64,000 nt of DNA, taken from positions 20,589,260-20,653,259 of the forward strand of contig CM042087.1 of NCBI GenBank assembly GCA_023512835.1, written 5' to 3'. Shown one piece after another: positions 11,781-23,234 of the stretch. Origin of the DNA: Taxillus chinensis (Eukaryota > Streptophyta > Magnoliopsida > Santalales > Loranthaceae). Both the position numbers and the translations under genes were made by a program. Position 1 is the stretch's first letter, and each line of letters opens with the position of its first letter. Under the pieces are notes generated by a model that had not been told where the DNA came from, did not search any database, and saw only the letters and a program-made list of their open reading frames with translations.

Positions 11781-13147
11781 TATTGGATCAAGGCCAGAAT
11801 TTGGATAATGCTGATAAAGTCCTATGTAATTTGATTTGAGATCTTTTGTGTTTTGTCTTTAATCATTGCAGAAGATATGTTATTAATCCGGAGATACACT
11901 CGTATGAGCAAAGCTAAGGACAGGATACATAATCCTGATCCGGACGAGAGTGAGTGTCGTCAAACACTTGGTAAATAACCAAGTCCCCCCTCATACATAC
12001 GGATTAAGGAATCTGCTCTTAATACCTCAAACATACTAAGGCAAACTGATGCAGAATAAGAATCTTGATGTACAAGGTCGCACGAAGTAAAAGAGTCGAC
12101 ACGGAGTTAAAAAGTTAAGTCTTCCACTCAAGCGAACTAAAGTAAAGAAGACATGGAGTAAGGCATCCGAGTCTTCCATACATACAGAGTAAGGAAGTAC
12201 TGATGCGGAATAAGGATCCGAATCTTTATTCACACGGAGTAAGGAAACCAGATGCGGAGTAAGGAATCCAGACCACCCACTCATGCGGAGTAAGGATGTG
12301 CTAGTACGGAGTAAGCCATTCGATCCTTTAAACTCGCACGGAGTAAGAAACTCGTACGGAGTAAGGAACTTACATGCGGAGTAAGGAAGCGCTGATACGG
12401 AATAAGCACTCCGACCTTCTCATTCACACGGAGTAAGGAAGTCACGACACGAACTAAGGATTCCAGCACCAAATAGATACGGAGTAAGCAACCACTGACA
12501 CGGAGTAAGGTTCCGAGCTTCATTAGCAACGGAGTAAGGAAAATTACACCGGACCAAGAAGATGCTACTTCAACTTACCGCATTTAAAGTCATCAGCTCG
12601 TGGTGTCCCGATGTAAGACATACTCGTTGAGAACCTGAAGAATCTTACACGTGGATCACCCGGATATGTGGACACAACTTTAATTATACTTGGGAACTCA
12701 CAAAGGCACTTATACTCTTCAAACCCAAGATCTTGATCTCCACAAACCACAGCAGTCAAGGCAGAGAGATTACCGAGGAATAGTTAGTGCTGAACGCATT
12801 CCGGAACTACAAGTTCCAAGGTTATCTCTTAGGAATGTTTTTATAAATATTCATACTTGTACATTTGAAAGTGTGTGCGAGCAAGCCTGAATCAACCCTG
12901 TGTATGCACAAGAGTTCAAAGACATAATATAGGCTAGTGTGTGAATCCTTTTGTAAACAGAGTGTAAAAGAGTCTTGCTTCTATTTTGTTGTATTTATCT
13001 TTTGATAATAAAACAAAATACTTCCACTATCTGGTTATCTTCCACGTTGATTCTATCACTTAACTAGATAAGTGTTGTGTCATAAGAGAATCAAAAGAGT
13101 TTCGATAAGAGCCTATTCACCCCCCTCTAGGCTCCAAGGGACCATCA
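11781..13147 (+). repeat. 5' LTR of the Sirevirus-like element
   Basis: It pairs with 23,408-23,840 plus 42,733-43,706. The start TATTGGATCAAGG corresponds to TGTTGGATCAAGC in the 3' LTR. The end CCATCA precedes the PBS by two bases. It lacks about 40 bp present in the 3' LTR (the segment at about 23,625-23,665). A TATA-like TTTTTATAAATATT is at 12,838 and an AATAAAA polyadenylation-like signal is at about 13,007. Confidence 0.9.
12040..12545. repeat. Dispersed CGGAGTAAGG repeats inside the Sirevirus LTR
   Basis: The decamer CGGAGTAAGG, or close variants (cggaataagg, cggactaagg, cgaagtaaaa), recurs every 15-40 bp through the U3 region, with more than 15 copies. The same array is in the 3' LTR at 23,630-23,840 and 42,740-43,100. 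The spacing is irregular, so it is not a simple satellite. In U3 it could serve as clustered transcription-factor sites, which is inference. Confidence 0.8.
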
Positions 13148-13149
13148 AG

Positions 13150-13161
13150 TGGTATCAGAGC
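13150..13161 (+). other. Primer-binding site (initiator tRNA-Met) of the Sirevirus-like element
   Basis: TGGTATCAGAGC, two bases after the LTR end, is complementary to the 3' end of plant initiator tRNA-Met, the usual primer for Ty1/copia. Confidence 0.9.
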
Positions 13162-13208
13162 ACGTTCTATTTGTTCTAAGTAGAGATCCCACTCTTTCAC
13201 TCTCAGCA

Positions 13209-15275
13209 ATGGCCGAAGAAAGCAGTATGCTATTCAACACTCGCCTTAACTCTGGAGGTGCACAAGAGCCCATCCCGAATCAAAGCAGCAGTGAAAACGT
13301 CGACCCACCTCAACCTGCTGCTACCGCCACTCCTCAACCACGGAGTTCTGGTTTTACTCTGACAAAACCGCCCAAATTCACACTTGAGCTTTTCTCCCAG
13401 TGGAAAGCTCGCATGAAGATGTTTATGGTATGCCATGATCATCTCATGTGGCCCTGTCTTCATCAAGAGATTCCAATTCCGATGACTATCGGAGAACATG
13501 GAGTTAGAAGGCCAAAGACGGATGCCGAACTTACCAACGATGAAAGAGCCTAGCAGTGCGCTAGCGAAAAGGCTCTGGCTTACGTTACATCGTCTTTGGA
13601 TTCCAAGGCTTTCACGGACGTCCAAGGCTGCACGATAGAAAAGGCGTCCGGGATAAATCGACAATCCTCTATGAGGGGAGTCAGTCCCAGATGCAAAACG
13701 TGATATGTGCTCTCAGACAGAACTTTGAGAGTTTCAATCACAAACCTGGCGAATCCCTTGAGAGCATCTATCGGAGATTCGGCAAGCTCATTCTAGAGCT
13801 AAAAATTGTCAATGAACACTACACTCAATCTCAAATCAATGACAAGTTCTTTCGATCCCTGCCGGATCGCTACTACTCCAAGCAGCTCCAGATGCAAGCT
13901 GACAAAAATTGGCCATTTACTGCCCTTGAAGAAATATACAGAGAGCTTCGGACTCATGAGGTCAGATTCAGATACACTGACCGTGATGAGAAAATAGCTC
14001 GGAAAGAAAAAAGGGTAGCCCTCAAAGCTACGGAATGCTCCAGTAATCATCAAGAGGATGATACGGATGAGTCGACGAATTCGACTCGGACGCGGAAGAG
14101 GAAATAGCTCTTCTTGTCAAATCCTTTGAACGATTCCTTTGGAAAAGTAGAAAAGGATTCAGAAAAGGCCCCTCATCATCCAGAAGGAAGGAGCGATCGG
14201 AGTCGAGCTCCCAAGAATGCTTTAATTGTGGGAAACCCGGTCACTGGGCCAAGGAATGCAGATCCAAATCTAAGACGGCAGAGAAAAGTGACAAGGTTAC
14301 TCCTCGACGTACCACCTCAGACAATAGCAAGAACAAGAGGAAGGCGTTCGTGACAAAGTACATCAATGGCTCGGAAGAAGAGGAGGAATCCTCGGATGAT
14401 GAGCCAACTCCTAAGCCGAACGTCTGCCTCATGGCAAATACTGAGGTACCTTCTATCTCTGATCTCATGAGTAAAATAGAATCTCTTATTACTGAACGTG
14501 ATCATGAAAAGAATGAGAGACTAATAATTACTCAAATGTACAAAGATATGGAAAGTCGAATAAACGTCTTGAATTTACTATTACTAGACTTGAAAAAGAC
14601 ATAGCTGACTTCAGAGGAAAAGAAGCTTGGTATCACGATCTAAGGGCTGAAAATCATCTGCTAAATACCAATCTCTCAGGCCTAAAAGTTATTGTAAAAA
14701 GACTCAAGAATGAACTTGAGCAGGAAAGGGAAATAAATCGTAAGTGGCTTAAATCCGGGGAAATAGCCTCTTCATTTAGGACTGATCCAGATACTATTCG
14801 AGTCAAACCTGGCCTAGGCTCCGAATCATCAACCTCCAATGCTCAAGCTACTGAGTGTCCTTTGGATTTCACTCCAAAACTAACCAACTTATATCCTGTT
14901 AGTACGTCTAAACCGTTGGATGGTTTCATTTCAGGTGGTACCATAGTTTATGACTGTGGAGTCGAGGCTGTTACTGCACTTCCCGAAGCAGTAGCACCCG
15001 TAACTAATGATGAAGGGCAAGCTGTTGCAGTTAAAGCCAAAACTGTAGCACCCAAAAAGAAAGGAAAGGCTAAGGCTGACGCATCTAGGGCCAAGAGCGC
15101 GTCGCCCAAACGCAATGGATTAGGCCACAGGGAACAGAGTAGAAAGTCTGTAAAATCTAAGAGACCTGTATCCCCTATTTGTACTCGGCATTATAGTGTC
15201 TGTTCCATCTGTAGGGAAATAGGTCATTATCACTATGAATGTTGGAGTTTATCTGATAACTGGCTTTGTAATTAA
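13209..15275 (+). pseudogene. Sirevirus gag (broken), zinc knuckle plus long C-terminal extension
   Basis: The ATG at 13,209 begins MAEESSMLFN. The first segment stops at 13,553 and the copia-type gag fold resumes at 13,691-14,107 (ESIYRRFGKLILELKIVN). A CCHC knuckle CFNCGKPGHWAKEC is encoded at about 14,222-14,263 in a shifted frame. An acidic Glu/Asp stretch and a coiled coil follow (14,350-14,760), then a Lys/Ala-rich basic tail. A second, copia-gag-unlike knuckle CSICREIGHYHYEC lies at about 15,200-15,241, and the segment ends at 15,275. The long coiled-coil extension is typical of Sirevirus Gag. At least three stops or shifts make this copy non-functional as read. Confidence 0.8.
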
Positions 15276-15551
15276 ATTCGTACCAATAAAGATCAGTTCA
15301 ATAAAAAGGGTTCTTCGAGCAAAACAAAATCTAAACATCAAAGGAGTGTATCTCCCAAGATAACCCAAATAAAAGAAGCTGCTGAAACTAACAAATTAAA
15401 GTCAACTTGGAGAGCTAAAAGTCCTAGCAAAGTCAAATCCAGAACTGTTGACATTACTGCTGTTCTTTCTAACCGCCTGAAACAAGTTTGGGCACCAAAA
15501 GTGTAAACTGTTGTCTTTCAGGAGCATCTCTGGAATGCACTGCCGGATCAC

Positions 15552-16540
15552 TTGAAGTTAAAGATCAATCAAAGCAAGTGGATCCTCGATAGTGGATGCT
15601 CCGGACATATGACAGACGATCAGACTCTGCTTGTAGAAGTTAATGAAAAACGAGGTCCATCCGTTTCATATGGTGACAACAGCAAAGGAAAGACTGTCGG
15701 GTATGACACTTTAACCAACGACTGTGTATCAATCACTAGAGTTGCACTAGTCGAAGGTTTGAAGCATAATTTGCTAAGTGTCAGTAATTTATGTGACAAA
15801 GGATTTCTTGTTTCCTTTATGTCCAACACCAGGCAAGTAAGGAAAACTTATCCAGGAGATGTTAAGTTATCCAGATCAAGAGATGGGGACAAATACTCAG
15901 TGGTCTTAAGAAATAATTCTTCTGACCCTGTATGCTTCCTCACTAAAGCTTCAGATGAAGATAGTTGGTTATGGCACAAGTGATGCACACATTTAAACTT
16001 TAAGACATTGTCTAAGTTAGCGTCACTTGATCTTGTCACTGGTCTACCTAAACTCAAATACTCTAGAGACACTCTCTGTCGAGAATGCCAACTTGGCAAA
16101 CAGACCAAACATAGCTTTAAGAGCAAATCAGTTAATTCAATAACTGCTCCTCTACAACTTCTTCATATGGACCTCTGTGGTCCTATTTCTTGTTCCTTCA
16201 CTGGCTGGTGCGAGATATACCCTTGTGGTTATCGATGATTTCACCAGATACACATGGGTGATGTTCCTGAAATCAAAGGATCAAACTTTTGAGCATCTTG
16301 TAGATCTTTTCAACTTGATAAGCAACTCACAAGGACTGAGCATAAAGTGTATCAGGAGTGATCATGGTACAGAATTTGATTTTTCAGATATGAGATCATA
16401 TTGTTCTAAATAGGGCATTCAGCATGACTTCTCTGCGCCCAGAACTCCACAACAAAATGGGGTAGCTGAGCGCAAGAATCGTACTTTAGTCAAGGCTGGC
16501 AGATCTATGTTAGCAGGGGCAATGCTTCCTCTCGGCCTAT
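15552..16540 (+). pseudogene. Sirevirus protease and integrase
   Basis: The retropepsin active site is ILDSGCSGHM (about 15,585-15,614). A GAG-pre-integrase/integrase zinc-binding segment follows, with His residues in WLWHK (about 15,970) and CRECQLGKQTKHSF (about 16,077). The catalytic core has VVIDDFTRYTWVMFLKSKDQ (about 16,230) and IRSDHGTEFDFSD, and then [13 protein letters not shown] (about 16,450), so the D,D,E triad can be seen across frames. Breaks: a stop after WLWHK at 15,981, a shift near 16,205 and a TAG at about 16,411. The integrase would insert the cDNA into host chromosomes. Confidence 0.85.
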
Positions 16541-18826
16541 GGGTCAAGTCGTGTCCATCGCCTGCTATGTTCAGAACAGAACTCTAATAAATAAATCTAC
16601 CATGAAAACACCCTATGAGATGTGGAGAGGACGAAAGCCTTCAATTTCACATTTCCAAGCTTTTGGATGTACTTGCTATATATTGATAAATGGCAAAGAA
16701 ACCCGGAATAAATTTGAACCAAAATTTGATGATGGGATTTTTGTCGGGTACTCATTACATGGCAAGGCTTATCGGGTCTTCAATAGAAAACTTTTTAAGG
16801 TTGAAGAATCTATCCATGTGACCTTTAATGAAACTAATCTTGATTGGTCAAAAGTTGCTTCTTCAAGTTCTAATGTACAGGTCCTGAACAGCAACATCGA
16901 CTATTCGAAGTTTATGAATGTTCCTGTTACACATTCTAACCAACCACGTGGCATCAGCGAGGTACAAAGAAATTATATGGATGATGCTATAGATGATTCG
17001 GACTCAGGACTACCATTAAGCTCCGGACATACTCCTTCGGATACCCAAAATTCCGAAGCACCTTCAAGCCCGTTCGGACCAATTAACACTGAAAGAAACA
17101 GTGTTGAAGAACCACCTAGTTCTACCGTACCTTCTAATACGGAAACATCTGGTCCAGAAGAAGCTCAACTAGCAGATATACCTGAACCACCTAATCTAGC
17201 AGAGCTTCAAATTATTCAAGATCAACCATCACATGCACAGAATTACAGATGGACCCGAAACCATCCCTCAGATCAAGTGATTGGTGATCCTACTGCTGGT
17301 GTAAGAACAAGAGCAGCCACTTTCAACATGTGTCTTTACTCGTGTTTTCTATCTCAAATAGAACCAAAAATGGTAGATGAAGCTCTTCAGGATTCGAATT
17401 GGATAGAAGCCATGCAAGAAGAGCTGAATCAATTTAAGAGAAATAATGTGTGGACTCTAGTACCAAGGCCTAAGTCTCAGCAAGTCATTGGAGTTAAATG
17501 GGTGTTCCGGAACAAGCTTGATACGGATGGAATAGTAATCCGGAACAAAGCCAGACTGGTAGCCAAAGGATATCATCAAGAAGAAGGAATAGACTATGAT
17601 GAGACCTTTGCTCCGGTAGCAAGACTTGAGGCAATCCGAATGTTTCTGGCATATGCATCATATGAAAACTTCATAGTTTATCAAATGGACGTCAAGAGCG
17701 CATTCCTGAATGGAGATCTACAAGAGGAGGTGTACGTTGAACAACCTCCCGGTTTCATTGAACCTAAGGCAGGACATCTAGTCTACAAGCTTCGGAAAGC
17801 TTTATATGGTTTGAAACAAGCTCACAACTTCCAAAAAGGGAAGATAGACACCACCTTATTTCTACGAAAAGAGAAAGGATACACTCCTATCGTACAGATA
17901 TACATGGATGATATCATTTTCGGATCAATAAATCCGAAGCTTTGTGAAGAGTTTACAAAGTTGATGACAGGCAAGTTTGAGATGAGCATGATGGGAGAAC
18001 TGTCCTACTTCCTTGGAATAGAAGTTAAACAATTGAAGGAAGGAATCTTCATTAATCAAGCTAAGTACACTCGCGATCTTATTAAGAAGTTTGGTATGGA
18101 AGGTTCATCTCCCGTCAAAACTCCCATGTCAGTCAGTGCCAAGTTAGATCCTGATGTGGATGGAATATCAGTAAATGTGACTGACTACAGAGGGATGATA
18201 GGATCCTTGCTGTATCTTACAGCAAGTCGCCCAGACATTATGTTTGCAACTTGCATCTGTGCACGATATCAGGCGAATCCCAAGGAGTTACATATGCTTC
18301 ATGTCAAACGGATATTAAGGTATCTCAAGGGAACGATGAATTTGGGACTGGTACCCAAAGGAGTCCAACTTCACCTTATCCGGATACTCTGATGCTGACT
18401 TCGCTGGGTGTCGCATCGACAGGAAAAGCACAAGTGGTACGTGTCGGTTTCTTGGAAATAGATTAATTTCATGGTTTAGTAAGAAGCGAATTCCGTATCA
18501 ACCTCTCTCGCTGAGGCGGAATATATAGCTCTTTGGGAGTTCGTCGCGCACAGCTACTCTGGATGCAAAGTCAACTTACTGACTACGGTTTCAACATGTC
18601 ATCTATTCCACTCTACTGCGACAACACTAGCGCAATTGCTATCAGCAACAATCCTGTCATGCACCCTAAGACGAAGCATATTGAGGTCAGGTATCACTTC
18701 ATACGCGACCATGTTCTCAAAAGTCACATCTCACCTGAAACATGTTGCTATCGAAGATCAACTCTGCGAACATACTTACAAAGCCCCTACCTGATGCAAG
18801 ATTCTCTGAACTACTCTTCCGATTAG
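16539..18826 (+). pseudogene. Sirevirus reverse transcriptase and RNase H
   Basis: A 617-codon frame (16,539-18,392) covers the integrase C-terminus, a Ser/Pro-rich linker and copia RT. The motifs are [31 protein letters not shown] and the catalytic YMDDIIFGS (about 17,900). YGLKQA is followed directly by [11 protein letters not shown], so about 15-20 residues usually present between these motifs are missing, probably an in-frame deletion. The thumb, with [16 protein letters not shown], ends at 18,310. RNase H is split: a degenerate first part (18,393-18,530) and PLYCDNTSAIAISNNPVMH near 18,612, ending at 18,826. Confidence 0.85.
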
Positions 18827-20418
18827 GTATGCTTGACTTCTCTGCATAGTTTCACATTTAACTTACCCAACAGTATACTTACTTTCAAAACATGCGTTGT
18901 GCTTTCATTGATAGTAGTAGATACATACTGATCTTAATGTTGATCATACTTACTGTTTAATGTGCTTCATGCTTCTGATATTGATATCAACTTCATAATG
19001 GGAGGATGTTTGCGTTTCCCGACTGAAGTCGTTTAAGCAAACATGATTAAAGTTTATATGATTAACCTCATTCTGGTTTCATGATCTTAATTTCCACTGA
19101 TCACCACATGACAAATGCCTGTTCATTTAGATTACTCTATTAACATGTATAGTTGAAGAAATGAAATGGGTTAGCTCGGAATGCCTGGTGGATGAATACA
19201 TAATCGCAGTCTGATCAGCTTCTGAAGTATAGTTTCCTAAAAAGATAGGTAGTACTGAATTTCTTTAAGCCGGAAAGGTCTACTGAGAGGATTGCACAAT
19301 CTACGGGGGAGAAAATGCCTGTTCATTTATAAATCCTGTATATGTCTCATGACCTCTTTCCTGGCTGTCTATTCAAGGAGGAGCCTTTCATTGAGAGGAT
19401 TGAATGATCTACGGGGAAGCCTAAGCTTCATCTATTACCTCAGTAATAACCCCCTAATATGTCTCAGATACTCCCTCCTCTAAACCTTTACTTCCGGATC
19501 TGACTGGACATGCATTGTTGAAACAGAATTGAGGCATGCTTGGATGTTTTTTTTTCTTCAACCATGCATTTTAATTGGATAATCAACTGCTTGCTTTTGA
19601 CATGTGTCCGCTTCCTCATTTTTCACTCATGAATCCTAGTTTGGTCAAATCATATGATTTTTAATTAATTTTAGCTACGTCGTTCAGCGGGACAGTTTCG
19701 CTATGTTGACCTATATGAACTTGTGTATTTATTATCTGACATATGCCCTGATTCAGTCACATTGATCATTCTCTAGTATGTATATGTCTATTTCATTCTT
19801 TGTAATGCATAAGTTCTGCTTCTCATTAGTTCGGATTATATAGCTCTTCACTGACTATTTTCTCCTATCCGTACTAACCCTAGCCTGTTAAGCTATTGTA
19901 CTTTTAGTTTATTTTTTTATGAAGCTACAGGTTCAGATTTTCTTTGCAACCTTATCGATAAATCTAGTCCATAGTCTTGGATTTGAAGTGTTGTGGTACT
20001 TCTCTTCTCTTCGACTTATTGACAGCAAAGGAATCTACTTCTCTCTCACCGCACTCTGTTACTACGGATACGGTCTACTTTTCATTCGGATACTCGTCAC
20101 TCGACTATCGTTGATTCTGGATGATTGTCGGTTCATTCCTCCGGACTCCTGACACTGTCAAATTGCGATAATCCATGTCTTATTATATATCGCGTGCTTT
20201 TGAGGAGGAATAATAATGATTCATTGAATGCATGTCTCGGGCTACATACACTTCCCCAGGAAGGCAAACAGCTGTTACCCTTACTTGGTCATGCCGTCTC
20301 CACGTCATTTTTTAATTCGGAGGCGCACCGATATCAAGACTAATGACATCAGCCTATCAAGCGGTTTACTGTTTCACTCGCCAAATTCCTAGACCCGCTG
20401 ACATTCACGGACTCGGTC
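18827..20418 (+). other. Non-coding spacer between pol and the extra ORF
   Basis: About 1.6 kb without a credible coding block. It contains a purine block (GGGAGGATG, near 19,001) and two related blocks, TGAGAGGATTGCACAATCTACGG (near 19,284) and TGAGAGGATTGAATGATCTACGG (near 19,391), each followed by a purine-rich GGGGAGAAAA or GGGGAAGCC. Such repeated purine blocks could be extra polypurine tracts, described for Sireviruses. The role here is inferred. Confidence 0.5.
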
Positions 20419-20540
20419 TTATATATTCTGGTCATTCCTGCGAAGCACGAGTGTTACCCTTTTCAAATCCCTAAAACTCTCATTGCTCCTTTAATCCCCA
20501 AGACCTCGCCTTCCCTCTCGCCCCTCAATTTTCATCTACA
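20419..20540 (+). promoter_or_regulatory. Candidate Pol II promoter and 5' leader of the extra ORF
   Basis: TTATATATTC at 20,419-20,428 is a good TATA box. After about 30-40 bases comes a pyrimidine-rich, purine-poor leader (CGCCTTCCCTCTCGCCCCTC near 20,508) ending at the ATG at 20,541 in the context CTACAATGGC. The layout resembles an ordinary plant gene promoter and leader inside the element. This is inference from sequence layout only. Confidence 0.4.
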
Positions 20541-23234
20541 ATGGCACCGAAAACCTCTCTTTCCGGCATCAATCCCGGCCATCTGGTCGATTGGAGCGCT
20601 GTCTCCGACCCTCCGGACTGGTTTTTCCATCTTCGTCCTCTTCTAGAAGCCTCTCACATACTCAACTTGATCTCCAATCCTGTCGATCTTCTTATAGACG
20701 ACATTCTCGAGTTCTACCAATGGATCCGCTGTACCACCGACTCCATCATCTCCTCTGTTCGCGGTGAATCCATCCTAATCAACCCCGCCGTTGTCCGCGC
20801 TGCTCTCAATCTACCCCCCGGTGAACCACAGCGCCCCGATGCTGATCCCATGGCGGCTTCTATGGGTTGCACCTATAAAGGCAAGGAATACAAGGTGAAG
20901 TCCTTCCAAGGTCGCTATCGCTGTATGGCAGTCATACTGAGTCAATGTTTACTGGCTCGCACTTCCGCTCTGGACTCTGTTCCGTACGATCTTCTTCTAG
21001 CCATGTACGGCGTTTTCGAAGGTCTTCCGATGGACTGGGGGATGTTTTTGTTCCGACTATTGCAGAATGGACCCAAGAACCATTCCTTCGGGCGCATACT
21101 AAGCATTGTCTTCCGGCATCTTCATCCGGACCATTTCGCCCGCTATGATGCTGTTCCATTTCCTCCGGCTTATTACCTTCGCTATCTTACGCCTGATGGG
21201 AACATGACGGCCCGCCGTCCTTCTGCAGCTCTCCGCCTTCTCCCTGCCATGGAACAACAAGGCAGTTCTGTTGGTGACCCCTCCGACATCCATGCCCCTG
21301 ACATCAGCTCTGCTCACCGATCCTCCCGGATTCGGTCTGTTGCTGCACCCTCCATTTCTCAAGCCTCCCAGCACAGCATCCGTGCCAAACCCTCCGAGGT
21401 TGCAGGGCCATCTCAGCGCAGTGTCCCTAAAGCTGTTTCCTCAGCCCCTTCTGCTGCAGATGTCCCTACTCCCTCCACTTCCGCTGTTGCTGCCGTGGTT
21501 GATACCGCTGTTGCTGCCGCCATTGCTGATGTCTCGAAATCTATTCCGGAAGCTCCTTTGCCTCCCCTACCTCAACCCCGAGCCTACCTTGCCCATCTCT
21601 CCGCCGACACCTTAACGGACCTTTGGGTCCTTTTCAGCCTTGCCCACACCGCCTCCATTCCTAACACCGATCTACGGGTGTTTTACACTCGCCATACTCA
21701 ATCCCCGGAGACCATGATCATCTGGAATTTGGACCAAGGCTTTCTTACGCCGGCCTCCATTCTAGATGTGCCGTTCCCTAACCCCTCCAGCCCGGTCCAT
21801 GCCGCACGGAGTCCTTCTCCTGCTAAGGCTGGACCTTCTTCTCCTGCTGTCGCCATTCCCGTTGTTGACCTATCTGGTCAAAGCGGGTCAGCTGCTCCGG
21901 ATGCCTCTGCTGCTCCGAATGCCCCTTCTGCTGCTGCTGCTGATACTCCTACGGACTCCTCTGCCCAGCGCACTCCTGCTCCTATTTATGCGGGGGAGTC
22001 CTCCAAAGCTCTAGAATTGGCCCTTGGGCGTGCTTCTTTTGGCACGGTCCACTCCAACGCTGTGCTCTCCGCCCAGCTGGACCGCCACGCCCAAGCTCAT
22101 AGCGCCCAAATATCCGCCATTGCCGCCAAGGTTGATGCTCTTGGCGCCCAACTCCTCTCCGCCCTCACCGACTCCTCCACTTCCATGGAACAGAAGATGG
22201 ACCTAGTCGCCTTGTCCGTCCACTCCTTGTCTACCTCCTTCATGGACCTGGCGCACACGATGGCTCGCCCTCCCGTTGCACCCCGGCGATCTGCCAAACC
22301 GAGGGAGAGATTGTCATCTGATCCTTCTGCTCCTCCTGCATCACATTCCTCCACTCGTGCTGAGAAGCGGCCTGCCTCTTCATTGCTTCAGGGAGTTCAA
22401 ATCCCCAAATGTAGCCGCTTCTCTCAGCCAAGCTCCTCGAGTGCAGCTCTTCCTCCATCCTCTCCATCCACAGCTGACACCTTCTTCCCATCATACGCGG
22501 CATATGACCCTCTTGATGCAGATGGAAGCGTGCGTAAGGCAATGATTTCCTATGCTGCGTCTACTGCCGAGAGAAGATGTCTCTCTGACCTGTACCCCTT
22601 TTCCCCGGACGACATTCGGACCCTTTGTTCGGAGAAAGGCCTTTTTACAACAGACGACATTGACAACTTCTCTAAGGCTGCTAAAATGGAGATGAGGTTG
22701 TTTCCATCTCTGTACAAGGACGGCCACTTGTTTAAAGTTCTGCCATGCTGGAATGAGGGCTATCTTCCCAGTGTAGATATCATTTATTCCTTTATCGATG
22801 AAATTGCTGAGGATAGCAAGCCATGGAGAACTCTCTCAACTATCCTTATTCCGTACCGGATCATGTCGCCACATTTCATGATGGGCTGTCTTCATGATTC
22901 GGTCCAAACAGATGATTCGATTGATTCTCATCGGATTGTAGAGCAAGATGTAAGAAAGAATCAATGGGAACCACTGTGTCTTAGGTTGACTGAAGCTGTG
23001 AAGAAAGCCAGATTATATGAAAAGTTGGGCATCACTCCTTTGAGTCCAACTGAGAAGCTGAAGGTGACATTCCGGGGCAAGAAGCAAGTGCCACAATAGC
23101 CAGATGGAGATAGCTGCGGGGCCTTTGTCTGTTACTTCATCAAGTCATTCTTAAGTGTGGACAAATCTTGGAGCCAACACACCACTTATTCGATGAAGCA
23201 GACAATGGAGCTTAGAGAGAAAAAGCAACAATGA
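20541..23234 (+). pseudogene. Extra ORF of the Sirevirus: plant transposon/env-like protein fused to a ULP1-like C48 peptidase
   Basis: An 852-codon open frame from ATG 20,541 stops at TAG 23,097 and would continue 44 codons to TGA 23,232. Residues 1-240 resemble the 'putative plant transposon protein' domain seen in env-like ORFs (SILINPAVVRAALNLPPGEP; YDLLLAMYGVFEGLPMDWGM). There follow a low-complexity Ala/Pro/Ser region, a helical block ending IIWNLDQGFL (about 353-405), a coiled-coil-like region (490-575) and a Ser/Pro linker. From about 650 the C-terminus matches ULP1/C48 layout: ILIPYRI, then His778 in SPHFMMG, Asp795 in SIDSH (spacing 17), VPQ, the stop at 853, and GDSCGAFVC with Cys859. 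In Ulp1 these would be H514, D531, Q574 and C580. Such peptidases cleave SUMO-like modifiers. No signal peptide or membrane segment is seen. The first two thirds are noticeably C-rich compared with pol. Start choice: first ATG after the TATA/CT-rich leader. Confidence 0.7.

Noticed and set aside
13150..13161. tRNA-like sequence matching initiator tRNA-Met (also 25,811 and 36,421)
   Set aside because: Only the 12-bp 3' complement is present next to an LTR; these are primer-binding sites, not tRNA genes.
21271..22545. Leu/Pro-rich frames overlapping the extra ORF (21,271-21,615, 21,766-22,014, 22,276-22,545)
   Set aside because: Alternative-frame shadows of the Ala/Pro-rich region of the 852-codon ORF.
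23097..23234. Chance occurrence of a GDSCGAFVC-like string after the stop
   Set aside because: Rejected as chance because the His and Asp with correct spacing lie upstream in the same frame and the Gln position is one base from the stop.
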